Below, one piece after another: positions 54,301 through 62,581 of a stretch of 64,000 nt of DNA (the first letter of the stretch is position 1; each line of letters begins with the position of its first letter). Below the pieces are notes generated by a model that saw only the letters and a list, made by a program, of their open reading frames with translations, searched no databases and was not told the origin of the DNA. The translations under genes and the position numbers were made by a program. Source of the DNA: GCA-002713455 sp964428745 (lineage in GTDB: Bacteria > Fidelibacterota > Marinisomatia > Marinisomatales > TCS55); the NCBI GenBank assembly GCA_964428745.1, contig CAYRYZ010000005.1:1-64000 (forward strand). The letters run 5' to 3'.

Positions 54301-54543
54301 TATTGAAACTCGCTTCTTCAAGTTCCACCGCAAGTGTATTGCTATTTGTTCGTAAGCTTTTGATGCAGCCTCCATTGTAAAAGTTGCTAACTCAATCTCA
54401 TCTCCATAATAATACACATCAAAATTTGGTGAGGATATATAATTCCAATCAAAATCCCTATATTGAACTTTATTTTGCCCAAAGGATTGTGCAGAGATAA
54501 TAGATCCTGAAAGGATCAACATAATAAAAATAAATCGTTTCAT
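51373..54543 (-). CDS. Outer-membrane fusion: peptidase-MA-like metallopeptidase, PD40 propeller and beta-barrel
   Basis: 1056 residues. A signal peptide (MKRFIFIMLILSGSIISAQ) is followed by a gluzincin domain at about 30-265. Its zinc site is HELVH (132-136) with the third ligand Glu170 in NEGLAEYLSMNW, as in peptidase-MA-like proteins. Next comes a TolB-type PD40 propeller at about 275-600: repeated SPDGSHIAVLSDRSGYMDIY, SPDSKKIVIAAKAGSSDALY, SPDGNKLAFVGNEGGASDLY and SSDGKQIVFVSDRGNN. The C-terminal 350 residues are an Omp85/surface-antigen-like barrel ending QWYLSIGYDW. The combination suggests a cell-surface or periplasm-facing protease anchored by its own barrel. Substrate unknown. Its 5' region holds a 9-bp inverted repeat. 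Confidence 0.9.
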   Translation of the reverse strand: MKRFIFIMLILSGSIISAQSFGQNKVQYRDFDWNYISSPNFDVYYYGDEIELATFTMEAASKAYEQIAIHLRWNLKKRVSIIVYHSHNEFQQNNVVGVYMQEGIGGVTELYKNRIVLPFEGDYESFRHVVHHELVHAMINDLVYGGRMQNVVSNNIRLMLPLWTNEGLAEYLSMNWDTEADMIIRDLAINERIPTIRELEYFLAYKGGQSVWRFIASKYGREKIGEIFQSMKRYGNAQKGFEDALGMDFEELTEQWHKYIKKEYYPDVAGRDEVKDIAQRLTDHKKEKNFYNVSPTISPDGSHIAVLSDRSGYMDIYLLDAISGKKIKRLIKGNRSIDFEELKFLQPGINWSPDSKKIVIAAKAGSSDALYLIDVKSGKQEKIPFKLDGVFTASWSPDGNKLAFVGNEGGASDLYSYDLISKELTNLTNDVYSDTEPSWSSDGKQIVFVSDRGNNIGDRDISAKDMFSHNYSQKNIYTINVNKKKITQITDTEFNENYPIFSNTRNMLFYTADYQGTWNLFHHDLDSGESKVVTNLLTGLFQLSLTKDDGSLVFSGYSGLGWDIYRLNNPLDLDKVSVKPTNYIANRKSNDMEELADLRKHKREGTQAMTTDYSSYIFAYEYEHYNDKDFEQDPISLKSDSVFIGNDGEYIPQVYKTKFSLDIAQGSYGYNNVFGHQGLLVFYFSDLMGDHQLSVAIESQISLTNSDYFLNYAYLKNRVDYYFTVFHQADFFFVGGYYNQYGFPVEQTARMRHYGLATMASRPFNRFHRIDAGLVFHNLDYKLFEINSFENQNTIVDEDGFVSANPTLSYIYDNSVFGYTGPIDGFRQNTTVELSPAMGGKGISYQKFKVDLRKYHMINRDYSLAGRLFFGTSTGENPQKFYLGGMQNWLLGTGSTNGVNDGDTNEARWRNVILDSQNKSLLQDIYFSEFAYPLRGARFSERFGTNVALANLEFRFPLIQYLQVGFPFKMTLGNILGHVFMDIGAAWDDKREFEDFAYLQAKYGNNLPNKFSPWVRSVGYGIKLPIFMLWRIEAAYDWTDSGFSKPQWYLSIGYDW

Positions 54544-54554
54544 GTTTTTATAAC

Positions 54555-54588
54555 GTCGAATTTAAATTCATAGTTCCTCAAATTCGAC
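54555..54588. other. 9-bp inverted repeat in the divergent promoter region
   Basis: GTCGAATTT (54555-54563) and AAATTCGAC (54580-54588) are perfect inverted arms separated by 16 bases. It lies 12 bases before the start of the minus-strand peptidase-barrel gene and in the 136-base gap shared with lpxH. The centre-to-centre distance (25 bases) suits either a dimeric regulator or an mRNA hairpin that would mask translation. Confidence 0.5.
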
Positions 54589-54679
54589 AATAAACAATGA
54601 AAAAAGTTAAAAATAAAAAAATTAAATATTATTCATTCAAGATTGACTGTCCCCTCGTGAAACTCTTAGTTTAGGCACT

Positions 54680-55426
54680 ATGGATTTACCAATCTATTTT
54701 ATATCCGATATTCACTTAATGTTGAATAGAGAAGAATCTGAGTTGGAGCGACAAGATATTCTTTTCCAATTCCTTGATCACGTCAAGGAAACTAGAGGGT
54801 CTCTAATTATTAATGGAGATTTGTTTGATTTTTATTTTGAATACAAAGATGTAATTCCTAAGGTTTTTGTTCCTTTCTACAATAAGATTTTAGATCTTCG
54901 AAAATCTGGTATCAAAGTTCACTATGTATTGGGAAATCATGATTACTGGGTATTAGATTTTATTACGGAGACTCTTTTTGATAAAACTTATTTTACTGAT
55001 ACTACATTTAGTGTTAACGGAAAGAATATTTATGTAACACATGGTGATGGTTATCTATCTTGGGATCGTGGATATAGATTCTTAAGGAGAATTATTCGCT
55101 CTCGATTATTTATATGGATTTACAGATGTATACATCCAAATATTGGTTATGCTTTTGGACGTTGGGTTTCGAAAAAAGGTGAGAATTATGAACATTCGGA
55201 CCAATACAACGAACGTATAGCAAATGAGATGTCTATTCATGCAGAAAAACGTTTAGGAGAAGGGTATGATTTTTTTGTTACTGGTCACTATCACCAAGCA
55301 AAGGAATTATCCCTCAAAAGTGGTAAATTGGTTATACTTGGTGATTGGCTCAGTTTTTTTTCTTATGCAAAATTTGACGGCCAAGATCTGAAGTTACATT
55401 TCTGGGGAAAAGATGAAACATCGTAA
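54680..55426 (+). CDS. lpxH: UDP-2,3-diacylglucosamine diphosphatase-like metallophosphoesterase
   Basis: 248 residues. The five metallophosphoesterase motifs are present: ISDIHLML, IINGDLFDFYF, VLGNHDYWV, VTHGDGYLSWDRGYRFLRRI and VTGHYHQA. The order, size and the RGYRFLRRIIRSRL segment fit the LpxH/LpxI-type lipid A enzyme, which cleaves UDP-2,3-diacylglucosamine to lipid X and UMP. The start of the HEAT-repeat lipoprotein gene overlaps its 3' end by 14 bases, so they are cotranscribed. It agrees with the other lipopolysaccharide genes nearby (kdsC, kdsD, lptB, lptC). Confidence 0.88.
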   Translation: MDLPIYFISDIHLMLNREESELERQDILFQFLDHVKETRGSLIINGDLFDFYFEYKDVIPKVFVPFYNKILDLRKSGIKVHYVLGNHDYWVLDFITETLFDKTYFTDTTFSVNGKNIYVTHGDGYLSWDRGYRFLRRIIRSRLFIWIYRCIHPNIGYAFGRWVSKKGENYEHSDQYNERIANEMSIHAEKRLGEGYDFFVTGHYHQAKELSLKSGKLVILGDWLSFFSYAKFDGQDLKLHFWGKDETS

Positions 55427-56546
55427 TCAAATAGTATTCATATTAATGATTTGCCTTTGTTTTGAAGGCTGTTCTATGATCAAAAAATTCCTACCTGGGA
55501 AAAAGGGGTCGGATGATATTTCATATGAACTAATTGAGAATCTTAGTACAGCTTTCAGTGAGGGAAAGCTTCAGGCACTCGAAGAGATGATTGCGATATA
55601 TAATGACACTAATCAACCTTATGATGTACGAATGGCAGCTGGACGAGCATTAGCTGAAACACAACATCCAACAGCATTAAATGCATTATCTGAGACAGTA
55701 GGTGAAGCAGCAGCTTTAGATGTTAGTTTTATGATTGGGTCTATAGAATTATTAGCTCAGTTTCGCGATGATCCACGTGCTGCAGATGCAATGGTAAATG
55801 CAATGAATAAAGTGGAAGAAAAAACAAACTCACTGCAATTAGCTTTAGTTAAAAATTTGAACAAAGTCAGAACTAAAGATCAAGTTTTGGCGCTTTTAGA
55901 TTTATATGAAGTAAGCCGAAGTAATTTTAATCGGACAGAAAAACTACTCACAGAAACACTTGGAGCTCTTGGTACAGATGAAGTAGTCCCAATATTAACA
56001 AAAATCTCTAGAGACCCTTTTGTTAAACTAGGTATAAGAAATAGGGCATTGGAAATACTTGGAAAGAAGGATCCTTCTCAAGTTGCAGGTGCTTTCGCTG
56101 AGTTACTTGGAGATCCAGAAACAAATCTAGAAGTCAGAAATTTTGCTCTTGATACAATGAAAGGTGTAAAAGAAGAAAATTTAATATTAGCGCTATTGCA
56201 AACCTATCGAACAGGTAAAGATCAATACTATAATATACTTAACACTCTACTTGAGGCACTTGGAGAATTTGATGATCCAGAAATCAGACGATCTGTGGAA
56301 GAAATAGCTATGAATGATTCATACCCGCTTGAAATTCGTATAAAGGCTATTGACAAATTATCTGAAATTAGTGACCAATCTGTAATACCATTACTTATGC
56401 CCATCTTATCTGATTATGATCAATACAAACTCCATGCTCCTGTAATCCAAGCAGTTAGAAACTTGGGCGGATATGATCAATATAGACAAGAAATTAAACG
56501 ACGGACTTTTGAAGCCCATCAAAAAGCAGTAACTACAAATGAATAG
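55413..56546 (+). CDS. HEAT-repeat lipoprotein, unknown function
   Basis: 377 residues. The N-terminus is a lipoprotein signal ending CFEGCSM (Cys near 20). The rest is a string of HEAT-like helical repeats: VRMAAGRALAETQHPTALNA, GIRNRALEILGKKDPSQVAG, EVRNFALDTMKGVKEENLIL and EIRIKAIDKLSEISDQSVIP. Such lipoproteins act as scaffolds, but no partner is known. It overlaps both neighbours (14 bases with lpxH, 8 bases with the next gene), giving a three-gene envelope operon. Confidence 0.85.
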   Translation: MKHRNQIVFILMICLCFEGCSMIKKFLPGKKGSDDISYELIENLSTAFSEGKLQALEEMIAIYNDTNQPYDVRMAAGRALAETQHPTALNALSETVGEAAALDVSFMIGSIELLAQFRDDPRAADAMVNAMNKVEEKTNSLQLALVKNLNKVRTKDQVLALLDLYEVSRSNFNRTEKLLTETLGALGTDEVVPILTKISRDPFVKLGIRNRALEILGKKDPSQVAGAFAELLGDPETNLEVRNFALDTMKGVKEENLILALLQTYRTGKDQYYNILNTLLEALGEFDDPEIRRSVEEIAMNDSYPLEIRIKAIDKLSEISDQSVIPLLMPILSDYDQYKLHAPVIQAVRNLGGYDQYRQEIKRRTFEAHQKAVTTNE

Positions 56547-57447
56547 ACTTCTTTTACCTTTACTATTACTTAGCAGTTCAATTGCTCAAGATAATGATAG
56601 TTTATCATCTATGGTTTCAGATACTGTCCAAATTGACCAAGCTCAAAAGGAACTAGCAGACTCTACAAATATCACTCCTCTAAATCAGACTAAGAAAAAT
56701 GATGCTATCGAATTAGGTAATGGTGAACAAAATGAAGAGAAAACTTATAATGATTCACTTGAAGAATCAATTCCCCTACCGGAGGTAAGAAGATTAACTA
56801 AAGAAACTGATAAACTAGACTCCGATAAACCCTTTTTCGAATTAAAAAGTAGCATTGACCTACTTCATCAACAAGTTGATTCCTTAAAAAAAGTAATATC
56901 CACTTATGAAAAAGGAAAAGGCGCTATGCCCACAATTGATGAGGATTTACTTAATCTTATAAAGGTACCCCAACTTCGTCATAGAGTTGAACTGCAGAAT
57001 GGTACAATTATAAATGGTGAAATAATAGAAGAAGATGAGTTAGGAATTATTATCCAAACATCTATCGGGCAATTAGCTATTGAAAAAGATAGAATTATCG
57101 ATATTTTGGAAGATCTTCCACCTATTGCTAAGGTTGAGTTGATTTCCGAACCTTTTATTGATGCATTCCCAGATCGAGAAGAAATCACAGGTTCAATAAA
57201 GAATATAGGTACAAAACGTGCCGACTTTGTCAGAGTGATTGCCCATCTTTGGTCTCCAACAACATCATTATTACAACAAGATTCTGTTTTTATATCTGGA
57301 CAAAACCAGAAATACTATACTGGAATTAAATCAGATTCAGCATTAGAACCTGGAGCAATTGTAGATTTTAAAATAACTATCCTTCTTTCTGAAGCAGATG
57401 AAGTATCTTATCGTACTTACGAAGTTCGCTGGGAATCTTATAAATAA
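56539..57447 (+). CDS. Secreted protein with coiled coil and SH3-like barrel region, unknown function
   Basis: 302 residues. Signal peptide at 1-16 (LLLPLLLLSSSIAQ). An acidic, low-complexity part follows, then a coiled coil near 100-125 (KSSIDLLHQQVDSLKKVIS). At about 150-190 there is a small beta-barrel-like stretch, RVELQNGTIINGEIIEEDEL then GIIIQTSIGQLAIEKDRI, typical of Sm-like/SH3-like domains. The C-terminal 110 residues look like a FxLYD-type beta-sandwich (SIKNIGTKRADFVRVIAHLW, then VDFKITILLSEADE). A periplasmic or surface protein-binding role is inference. Last gene of the lpxH unit. Confidence 0.8.
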   Translation: MNRLLLPLLLLSSSIAQDNDSLSSMVSDTVQIDQAQKELADSTNITPLNQTKKNDAIELGNGEQNEEKTYNDSLEESIPLPEVRRLTKETDKLDSDKPFFELKSSIDLLHQQVDSLKKVISTYEKGKGAMPTIDEDLLNLIKVPQLRHRVELQNGTIINGEIIEEDELGIIIQTSIGQLAIEKDRIIDILEDLPPIAKVELISEPFIDAFPDREEITGSIKNIGTKRADFVRVIAHLWSPTTSLLQQDSVFISGQNQKYYTGIKSDSALEPGAIVDFKITILLSEADEVSYRTYEVRWESYK

Positions 57448-57450
57448 TAA

Positions 57451-58425
57451 TTACAGATGTGTTTGGTACACATCATGAAGTCTCAATAGACCAAAACATA
57501 ATTTCTCATCATCATTTACAACTGGTAAAACTGATATTTGAGATTCACGCTCTTCCATTAAAGTCAATGCCTCCCTTAATGGAGCTTTTATATTGATCGA
57601 AATAGGATTTATAGACATTATTTCGCTCGCTAGCATTTTGTCAATATCGCCATTTTCTGCTAAACATCGTCTTAAATCTCCCTCTGTGACAATTCCTAAA
57701 AGAGTTTCATTATTTAAAACTAAAGCTGCCCCATATGGTTTTTCAGTCATATCAATTACAACTTTTCGAAGTTTATCGTCTTTTTTTACAACGGCTACAT
57801 TATCAATAGGTTGCATTATATCTTCTACAGTGAGTCGGAGTCGTCTGCCAAGATCTCCAGCGGGGTGAAGTTTAGCAAAATCTTCATGATTAAACCCTTG
57901 ATGACTCATAATGACAGCAGCTAAAGCATCACCAATTGCTAAAGTGAGCGTCGTACTTGCTGTTGGCACTAAGCCTAAAGGATCTACTTCTCTAGATACG
58001 GATGCATCCAAAACAATATCCATATGATCCACTAAAGAAGATTTCATATTACCAAGTATTCCTATTAAAGGAGAATTAAATTCTTTAAGAATTGGAATTA
58101 GCTTAATTAGCTCATTAGTAGAACCACTTTTTGAGATTAATATAGTTGGATCTCCTGGTGCATATATACCTAGATCACCATGAGCAGCTTCAGCTGCATG
58201 TAAAAAAACTGCTTTATTTCCAATGCTACACAATGTAGCTGCTATTTTTTGTGCAATTAATCCAGATTTTCCCATACCGCAAATAACAACTTTACCTGGG
58301 TGTTTAACAATTAAATCGCAAACGTCCACTACGCTACTAGAAATTCTGTCTGCTGCATTAATTAGTTCTTGTCCTTCATCATGAAGAATAGAACTAGCAA
58401 TTGATTTTAACTTATCATCTGTCAT
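57451..58425 (-). CDS. kdsD: D-arabinose 5-phosphate isomerase with tandem CBS domains
   Basis: 324 residues. The SIS domain (about 35-180) has VVICGMGKSGLIAQKIAATL, AAHGDLG and ISKSGSTNELIKLIPILK. The TASTTLTLAIGDALAA stretch lies near PTAST. Two CBS domains follow (about 200-320; IMQPIDNVAVVKKDDKLR, LLGIVTEGDLRRCL). This is the standard KdsD/KpsF layout. It converts ribulose 5-phosphate to arabinose 5-phosphate, the first step of Kdo synthesis. The kdsC gene for Kdo-8-phosphate phosphatase is at the right end of the same block. It follows argF on the minus strand after 12 bases. Confidence 0.94.
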   Translation of the reverse strand: MTDDKLKSIASSILHDEGQELINAADRISSSVVDVCDLIVKHPGKVVICGMGKSGLIAQKIAATLCSIGNKAVFLHAAEAAHGDLGIYAPGDPTILISKSGSTNELIKLIPILKEFNSPLIGILGNMKSSLVDHMDIVLDASVSREVDPLGLVPTASTTLTLAIGDALAAVIMSHQGFNHEDFAKLHPAGDLGRRLRLTVEDIMQPIDNVAVVKKDDKLRKVVIDMTEKPYGAALVLNNETLLGIVTEGDLRRCLAENGDIDKMLASEIMSINPISINIKAPLREALTLMEERESQISVLPVVNDDEKLCFGLLRLHDVYQTHL

Positions 58426-58437
58426 AAAAAATAAAAT

Positions 58438-59355
58438 TTACATCTTACTTGCAAGCATTACCATAATCGCATTTTGTGCATGCATCCTATTTTCAGCTTG
58501 GTCGAAAACAATTGAATTTGATGATTCCATTACTTTATCAGTTACTTCTCTCCCTCGCTCTGCAGGTAAGCAATGCATAAACAATGTATTTTTACCTGTT
58601 GAATTAAGCATTGAAGAATTTACCTGAAAATCTGCAAATGCTTTTTCGCGGGTTTCGACCTCATCTTTCTGCCCCATTGACGCCCAAACATCTGTATAGA
58701 TCACATCAGCATCAATAATATCTTTTTTGGGATCATGACTTAACTCAAAAGTAGATAATCCAGCTTCTTTGATTAAACTAATTGTTTTGGTATCTGGCTC
58801 AAATCCTTCAGGGCAAATACATGTAAAATGAAATGGTATTCGGGCAGCTAAACGAAGCCATGAGTGTACAATATTGTTTCCATCACCCACGTATACAATT
58901 TTCATTTCATTAAGATTCCCTCTATGTTCATAAATAGTGAATATATCTGCCATTATCTGACAGGGGTGATTATAGTCCGTTAATCCGTTGATTATAGGAA
59001 CTGTTGCATATTCTGCCAATTCAAGAATATGCCGGTGATCAAATAAACGCGCCATAATCATATCATTATATCCACTAATAACTCGAGCTATATCCTTTAC
59101 TGCCTCTCTTTTACCAATTCCAATATCATTGGGGCCCAGATACAATGCATGACCTCCTAATCTGAAAAACCCTGTTTCAAAGGATACTCTTGTTCGTGCA
59201 GAAGGTTTCGCAAAAATCATTGCTAGGGAGCAATTATTAAAAGGTTGATAGTCTTCCTTATTTAATACTTTTGTTTTTATTTCTTGTGCAAGATCAATAA
59301 AATCCAAAATTTCTCGTGTTGTTAAATCAGTAATATGTAAAAAATCTCGTTTCAT
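58438..59355 (-). CDS. argF: Ornithine carbamoyltransferase
   Basis: 305 residues. Carbamoyl-phosphate site FAKPSARTRVSFETGFFRLG, then GNDIGIGKREAVKDIARVIS-type segment, the ornithine-side motifs GLTDYNHPCQIMADIFTI and DVWASMGQKDE, and the HCLPAERGREVTD segment with Cys. This SMG-loop-like pattern and the HCLP motif are those of ornithine, not aspartate, carbamoyltransferase. The SFET stretch is normal for OTC. It makes citrulline for arginine synthesis. It sits between hflC and kdsD, an unusual but not unique place. Confidence 0.95.
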   Translation of the reverse strand: MKRDFLHITDLTTREILDFIDLAQEIKTKVLNKEDYQPFNNCSLAMIFAKPSARTRVSFETGFFRLGGHALYLGPNDIGIGKREAVKDIARVISGYNDMIMARLFDHRHILELAEYATVPIINGLTDYNHPCQIMADIFTIYEHRGNLNEMKIVYVGDGNNIVHSWLRLAARIPFHFTCICPEGFEPDTKTISLIKEAGLSTFELSHDPKKDIIDADVIYTDVWASMGQKDEVETREKAFADFQVNSSMLNSTGKNTLFMHCLPAERGREVTDKVMESSNSIVFDQAENRMHAQNAIMVMLASKM

Positions 59356-59399
59356 ATTAAATCTTGCAAAATAGTTGAGTATTAAATTTGAACCGCAAT

Positions 59400-60248
59400 T
59401 TATTTTTTCATTAATAACTTAAACAAACCCGAATTCAATGGTAAGACCAAGGTGGTTTTATCATCTACAACTTTTTTATAAGCATCTAAAGTTCGAACAA
59501 ACTCATAAAATTTGGGATCAGATGAATACGAACGTGCATATATATTTACAGCTTTAGCATCACCATCTCCACGCAAACGCTCTGCTTGTTTATAAGCATC
59601 CGCTAAAATAATTGTTTTATCTCTATCGGTCGCAGCACGAATTTTTTGCGCTTCTTCTTCACCTTCAGAACGATATTTATTAGCCTGTCGCTTCCTTTCC
59701 GCTTCCATACGTGCATAAATAGATTCTTCATTTTCGGATGGTAAGTCAACTCGTCGTATTCTCACATCCACTACAGAAATACCATAATCCAGAGTGGCGT
59801 TATCACTAGCTGTCGTAACTACTTCCATAAGTTGTTCTCGATTCTCCGTAATGATTTCAACCATATTATGAGTTCCTAATTCTCGGCGAAGCTCTGAATA
59901 AACAATGTCATCCATTCTACTTAATGCGGTTGGAATTGCTTGTACTGTTTTTAAGAATTGAAGAGGATCAACAATTTTCCATCGAATATAATTATCAACG
60001 ATAAGGGTTTTTTTATCTTTGCTCAAAATTTCTTCTGGAGGAGAATCATACTCCAATAATCGATTATCAAAAACGATTTTCTCTTGTATCGGGAAAGGAA
60101 CCTTAAAATTAAGTCCTGGATTAGTAATTGTACGAACAGGTTTCCCCAATTGAAGAATAACAACTTGTTCAGTCTCATCTACTATGAATATAGTAGTTAC
60201 TCCAATAAACGCAACTAGGAAGCATAATATCATCATTGTTTTTTTCAT
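59400..60248 (-). CDS. hflC: Membrane protease regulator HflC
   Basis: 282 residues. An N-terminal membrane anchor (MMILCFLVAFIGVTTIFIVD) is followed by a SPFH/prohibitin domain (VVILQLGKPVRTITNPGLNF, VDNYIRWKIVDPLQFLKTVQ, then ISVVDVRIRRVDLPSENEES). The characteristic YARMEAERKRQANKYRSEGE and DRDKTIILADAYKQAERLRG helices complete it. HflC forms the large cage with HflK that encloses FtsH. It follows hflK by two bases. Confidence 0.95.
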   Translation of the reverse strand: MKKTMMILCFLVAFIGVTTIFIVDETEQVVILQLGKPVRTITNPGLNFKVPFPIQEKIVFDNRLLEYDSPPEEILSKDKKTLIVDNYIRWKIVDPLQFLKTVQAIPTALSRMDDIVYSELRRELGTHNMVEIITENREQLMEVVTTASDNATLDYGISVVDVRIRRVDLPSENEESIYARMEAERKRQANKYRSEGEEEAQKIRAATDRDKTIILADAYKQAERLRGDGDAKAVNIYARSYSSDPKFYEFVRTLDAYKKVVDDKTTLVLPLNSGLFKLLMKK

Positions 60249-60250
60249 GA

Positions 60251-61216
60251 TTATTTATCTCCTTTTGTTTTTAGATTAAGAAGATTAATAAGATTGCCAC
60301 CACTCTCTCCATCTGGAACAATAATCTTCTCTGTATTTTCTAATATTTCCTCAACAGTTTCAAGATACATTCGTGTTTCAGTGACACCTTTCGCTTTTCG
60401 ATACTCTTTTAATACTGCATTAAATTTTGCGACATCTCCCTCTGCTCTTGCGATACGAGCTTCCTTGTATCCTTCGGCCTCTCTAATCATAGATTGAGCT
60501 TCACCGCGAGCTTTTGGAATTATATCATTTCGATATCCTTCAGCCTGATTAATCATTCGATTTTTATCTTCTTTAGCAGAGGCCACATCTTTAAATGCAG
60601 CAACTACTTGCTCTGGAGGACTAACATCTTGAAGTTGGACAGCAACAACTAAAATACCAGTTTCATATTTATCCAAGATAGATTGGACTAGGCCTTTTGC
60701 TTCTTCTTGGATCATAAATTTACCAGAGGTTAATGCTTGATCAATGTTGTGACGTCCAATAACAGTTCTGAGAGACGCTTCAGATGCTTGTCTTACTGTC
60801 ACTTCTGGCTTAATAAAATTAAAAACATAAGCAATGGGATCTTTAATCCGGTACTGAACAATCATTTCAGCGTCAACTATATTTTCATCGCCTGTTAACA
60901 TTAAACTCTCTCGTTCAACTGTTTGATATTGATTTTTTCCTACACTTCGGAAACCAATCTCGATCCTTTTAACCTCTGTCACTTTAGGCGTTTGAACTTT
61001 TTCAATAGGGTACGGAAAATGATAATTTAATCCGGACTGCGCCGTTCGAGAATATTTACCAAATGTTTGTACAACACCAACTTCATCTGGTCCAACCACG
61101 TATGTACCTGTAAGTAGCCAAAGAGCCAGAGCAATTCCAAAAATTGAGAATCCTCCAATGGATAATACTGGAACTTTTATTTCTTGGTCTCCAAGAATAA
61201 TTCGTTTATATGCCAT
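60251..61216 (-). CDS. hflK: Membrane protease regulator HflK
   Basis: 321 residues. The membrane helix is near 20-40 (SIGGFSIFGIALALWLLTGT); the SPFH domain runs VGPDEVGVVQTFGKYSRTAQ, then MLTGDENIVDAEMIVQYRIK and QLQDVSPPEQVVAAFKDVAS. The C-terminal helix region has ARGEAQSMIREAEGYKEARI. It lacks the proline/glycine-rich cytoplasmic stretch that opens E. coli HflK, as is common outside Proteobacteria. Partner of HflC (next gene) and FtsH. Confidence 0.95.
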   Translation of the reverse strand: MAYKRIILGDQEIKVPVLSIGGFSIFGIALALWLLTGTYVVGPDEVGVVQTFGKYSRTAQSGLNYHFPYPIEKVQTPKVTEVKRIEIGFRSVGKNQYQTVERESLMLTGDENIVDAEMIVQYRIKDPIAYVFNFIKPEVTVRQASEASLRTVIGRHNIDQALTSGKFMIQEEAKGLVQSILDKYETGILVVAVQLQDVSPPEQVVAAFKDVASAKEDKNRMINQAEGYRNDIIPKARGEAQSMIREAEGYKEARIARAEGDVAKFNAVLKEYRKAKGVTETRMYLETVEEILENTEKIIVPDGESGGNLINLLNLKTKGDK

Positions 61217-61228
61217 TCTATTTCCTTT

Positions 61229-62581
61229 CTAATGAGTTAATTTGCGTCGAAGTCTAGCGACTGGAAAGTGCAGTTGTTCTCTATATTTTGCAACTGTCCT
61301 TCTCGCAACTGGATAGCCCTTGCTATTTAATTTCTTTGCTAGATTAGTATCAGTTAATGGTATTTTCTTATCTTCTTCATCTATCAACTGCTTTAACAAA
61401 TCTTTGATGGTATTTGTACTGACTTCTTCTCCGCTATCAATAATATATCCATCTGTAAAGAAAGATTTTAATTCAAAAATACCATAGGGTGTATCTACAT
61501 ATTTTCCCCTAGTTGAGCGACTAATCGTAGAAATATCCATTGTTATTTCATCGGCGATGTCTTGAAGCTTCATCGGGATTAAAACGTCAGTATCCCCTTC
61601 AAAAAAGCTTGTTTGCCTTTCAATAATTGATCGCATGACTTTAGATAATGTATTGTGTCTTTGCTCAATAGCTTGTATAAACCAAGAAGCTAAATCAAAT
61701 TTTTCCTTTAAGTATTTTTTCGTATCTGTACTAATATCATTCTTATCAAGCATTGTGACATATTCATTACTGATATTTAATTCAGGGAGGATGGAATCAT
61801 TTATAATAATCTTCCATTGTCCATCTTGTTGAACTACTAGAAGATCTGGAATGACAGTTTCACTATCATTACCAATCTTTCCTTTACCTGGATGTGGATC
61901 TAACTTAGCAATTTCATTAATAACTTCTTCTAATGTTGCATTATCTATATTTAGGTTTTTTTTAATTTTTTCATAACGATGATTTGCAAAATCATCAAAA
62001 TAATTCATGACAACTTGGTAAGAAACTGTATCCTGTTTATCTACCAATTGAATTTTAAGACATTCCTTAAGATCTCTAGCAGCAATTCCAGGTGGATCTA
62101 AGTGCTGAATTTTTTCAAGAATACTTAGTACCTCATTATCGGTTCTTTCATAACGATCTGCAATTAGAACTGGTTCAATGGCTAAATATCCATTTTCATC
62201 TAAATTCCATAATATTTCTTCTGCAATAGCTCGTTCCCAGTCCTTAAACTTATATGCATCTAATTGTTGTACTAACCCTTCAATAAAATCTAGTTGAGCC
62301 TTTACAGGAATATCGCGATCCTGAACATTATTATTTTCATAAATATTGGCTGGCTCATATTCATCAGGATCTTCATCGTATTCAACTTCTTTTTCTAAAT
62401 CATCTGCTGCTAATATTGATTCATCATCCGTTTCTGACTGTTCTAATAAAGGATTACTTTCTAATTCATCTATAATTTTCTTTTCTAAAATAGAAATATT
62501 TAACTGAAGTATATTAGCTTGTATTACTTGTTGAGGCGATAATGATTGCCTCAAAGATTGCTTTTGTTTTAATGTGGCCAT
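61229..62581 (-). CDS. rpoN: RNA polymerase sigma-54 factor
   Basis: 450 residues. Region I has LKQKQSLRQSLSPQQVIQAN (glutamine-rich, leucine). An acidic linker follows (DEDPDEYEP..). The core-binding domain is in the middle, and the C-terminal DNA-binding part contains the RpoN box ARRTVAKYREQL. Enhancer-binding regulators are therefore expected elsewhere in the genome. It sits exactly after lptB (abutting) and 12 bases before hflK, a common lpt-rpoN arrangement. Confidence 0.96.
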   Translation of the reverse strand: MATLKQKQSLRQSLSPQQVIQANILQLNISILEKKIIDELESNPLLEQSETDDESILAADDLEKEVEYDEDPDEYEPANIYENNNVQDRDIPVKAQLDFIEGLVQQLDAYKFKDWERAIAEEILWNLDENGYLAIEPVLIADRYERTDNEVLSILEKIQHLDPPGIAARDLKECLKIQLVDKQDTVSYQVVMNYFDDFANHRYEKIKKNLNIDNATLEEVINEIAKLDPHPGKGKIGNDSETVIPDLLVVQQDGQWKIIINDSILPELNISNEYVTMLDKNDISTDTKKYLKEKFDLASWFIQAIEQRHNTLSKVMRSIIERQTSFFEGDTDVLIPMKLQDIADEITMDISTISRSTRGKYVDTPYGIFELKSFFTDGYIIDSGEEVSTNTIKDLLKQLIDEEDKKIPLTDTNLAKKLNSKGYPVARRTVAKYREQLHFPVARLRRKLTH

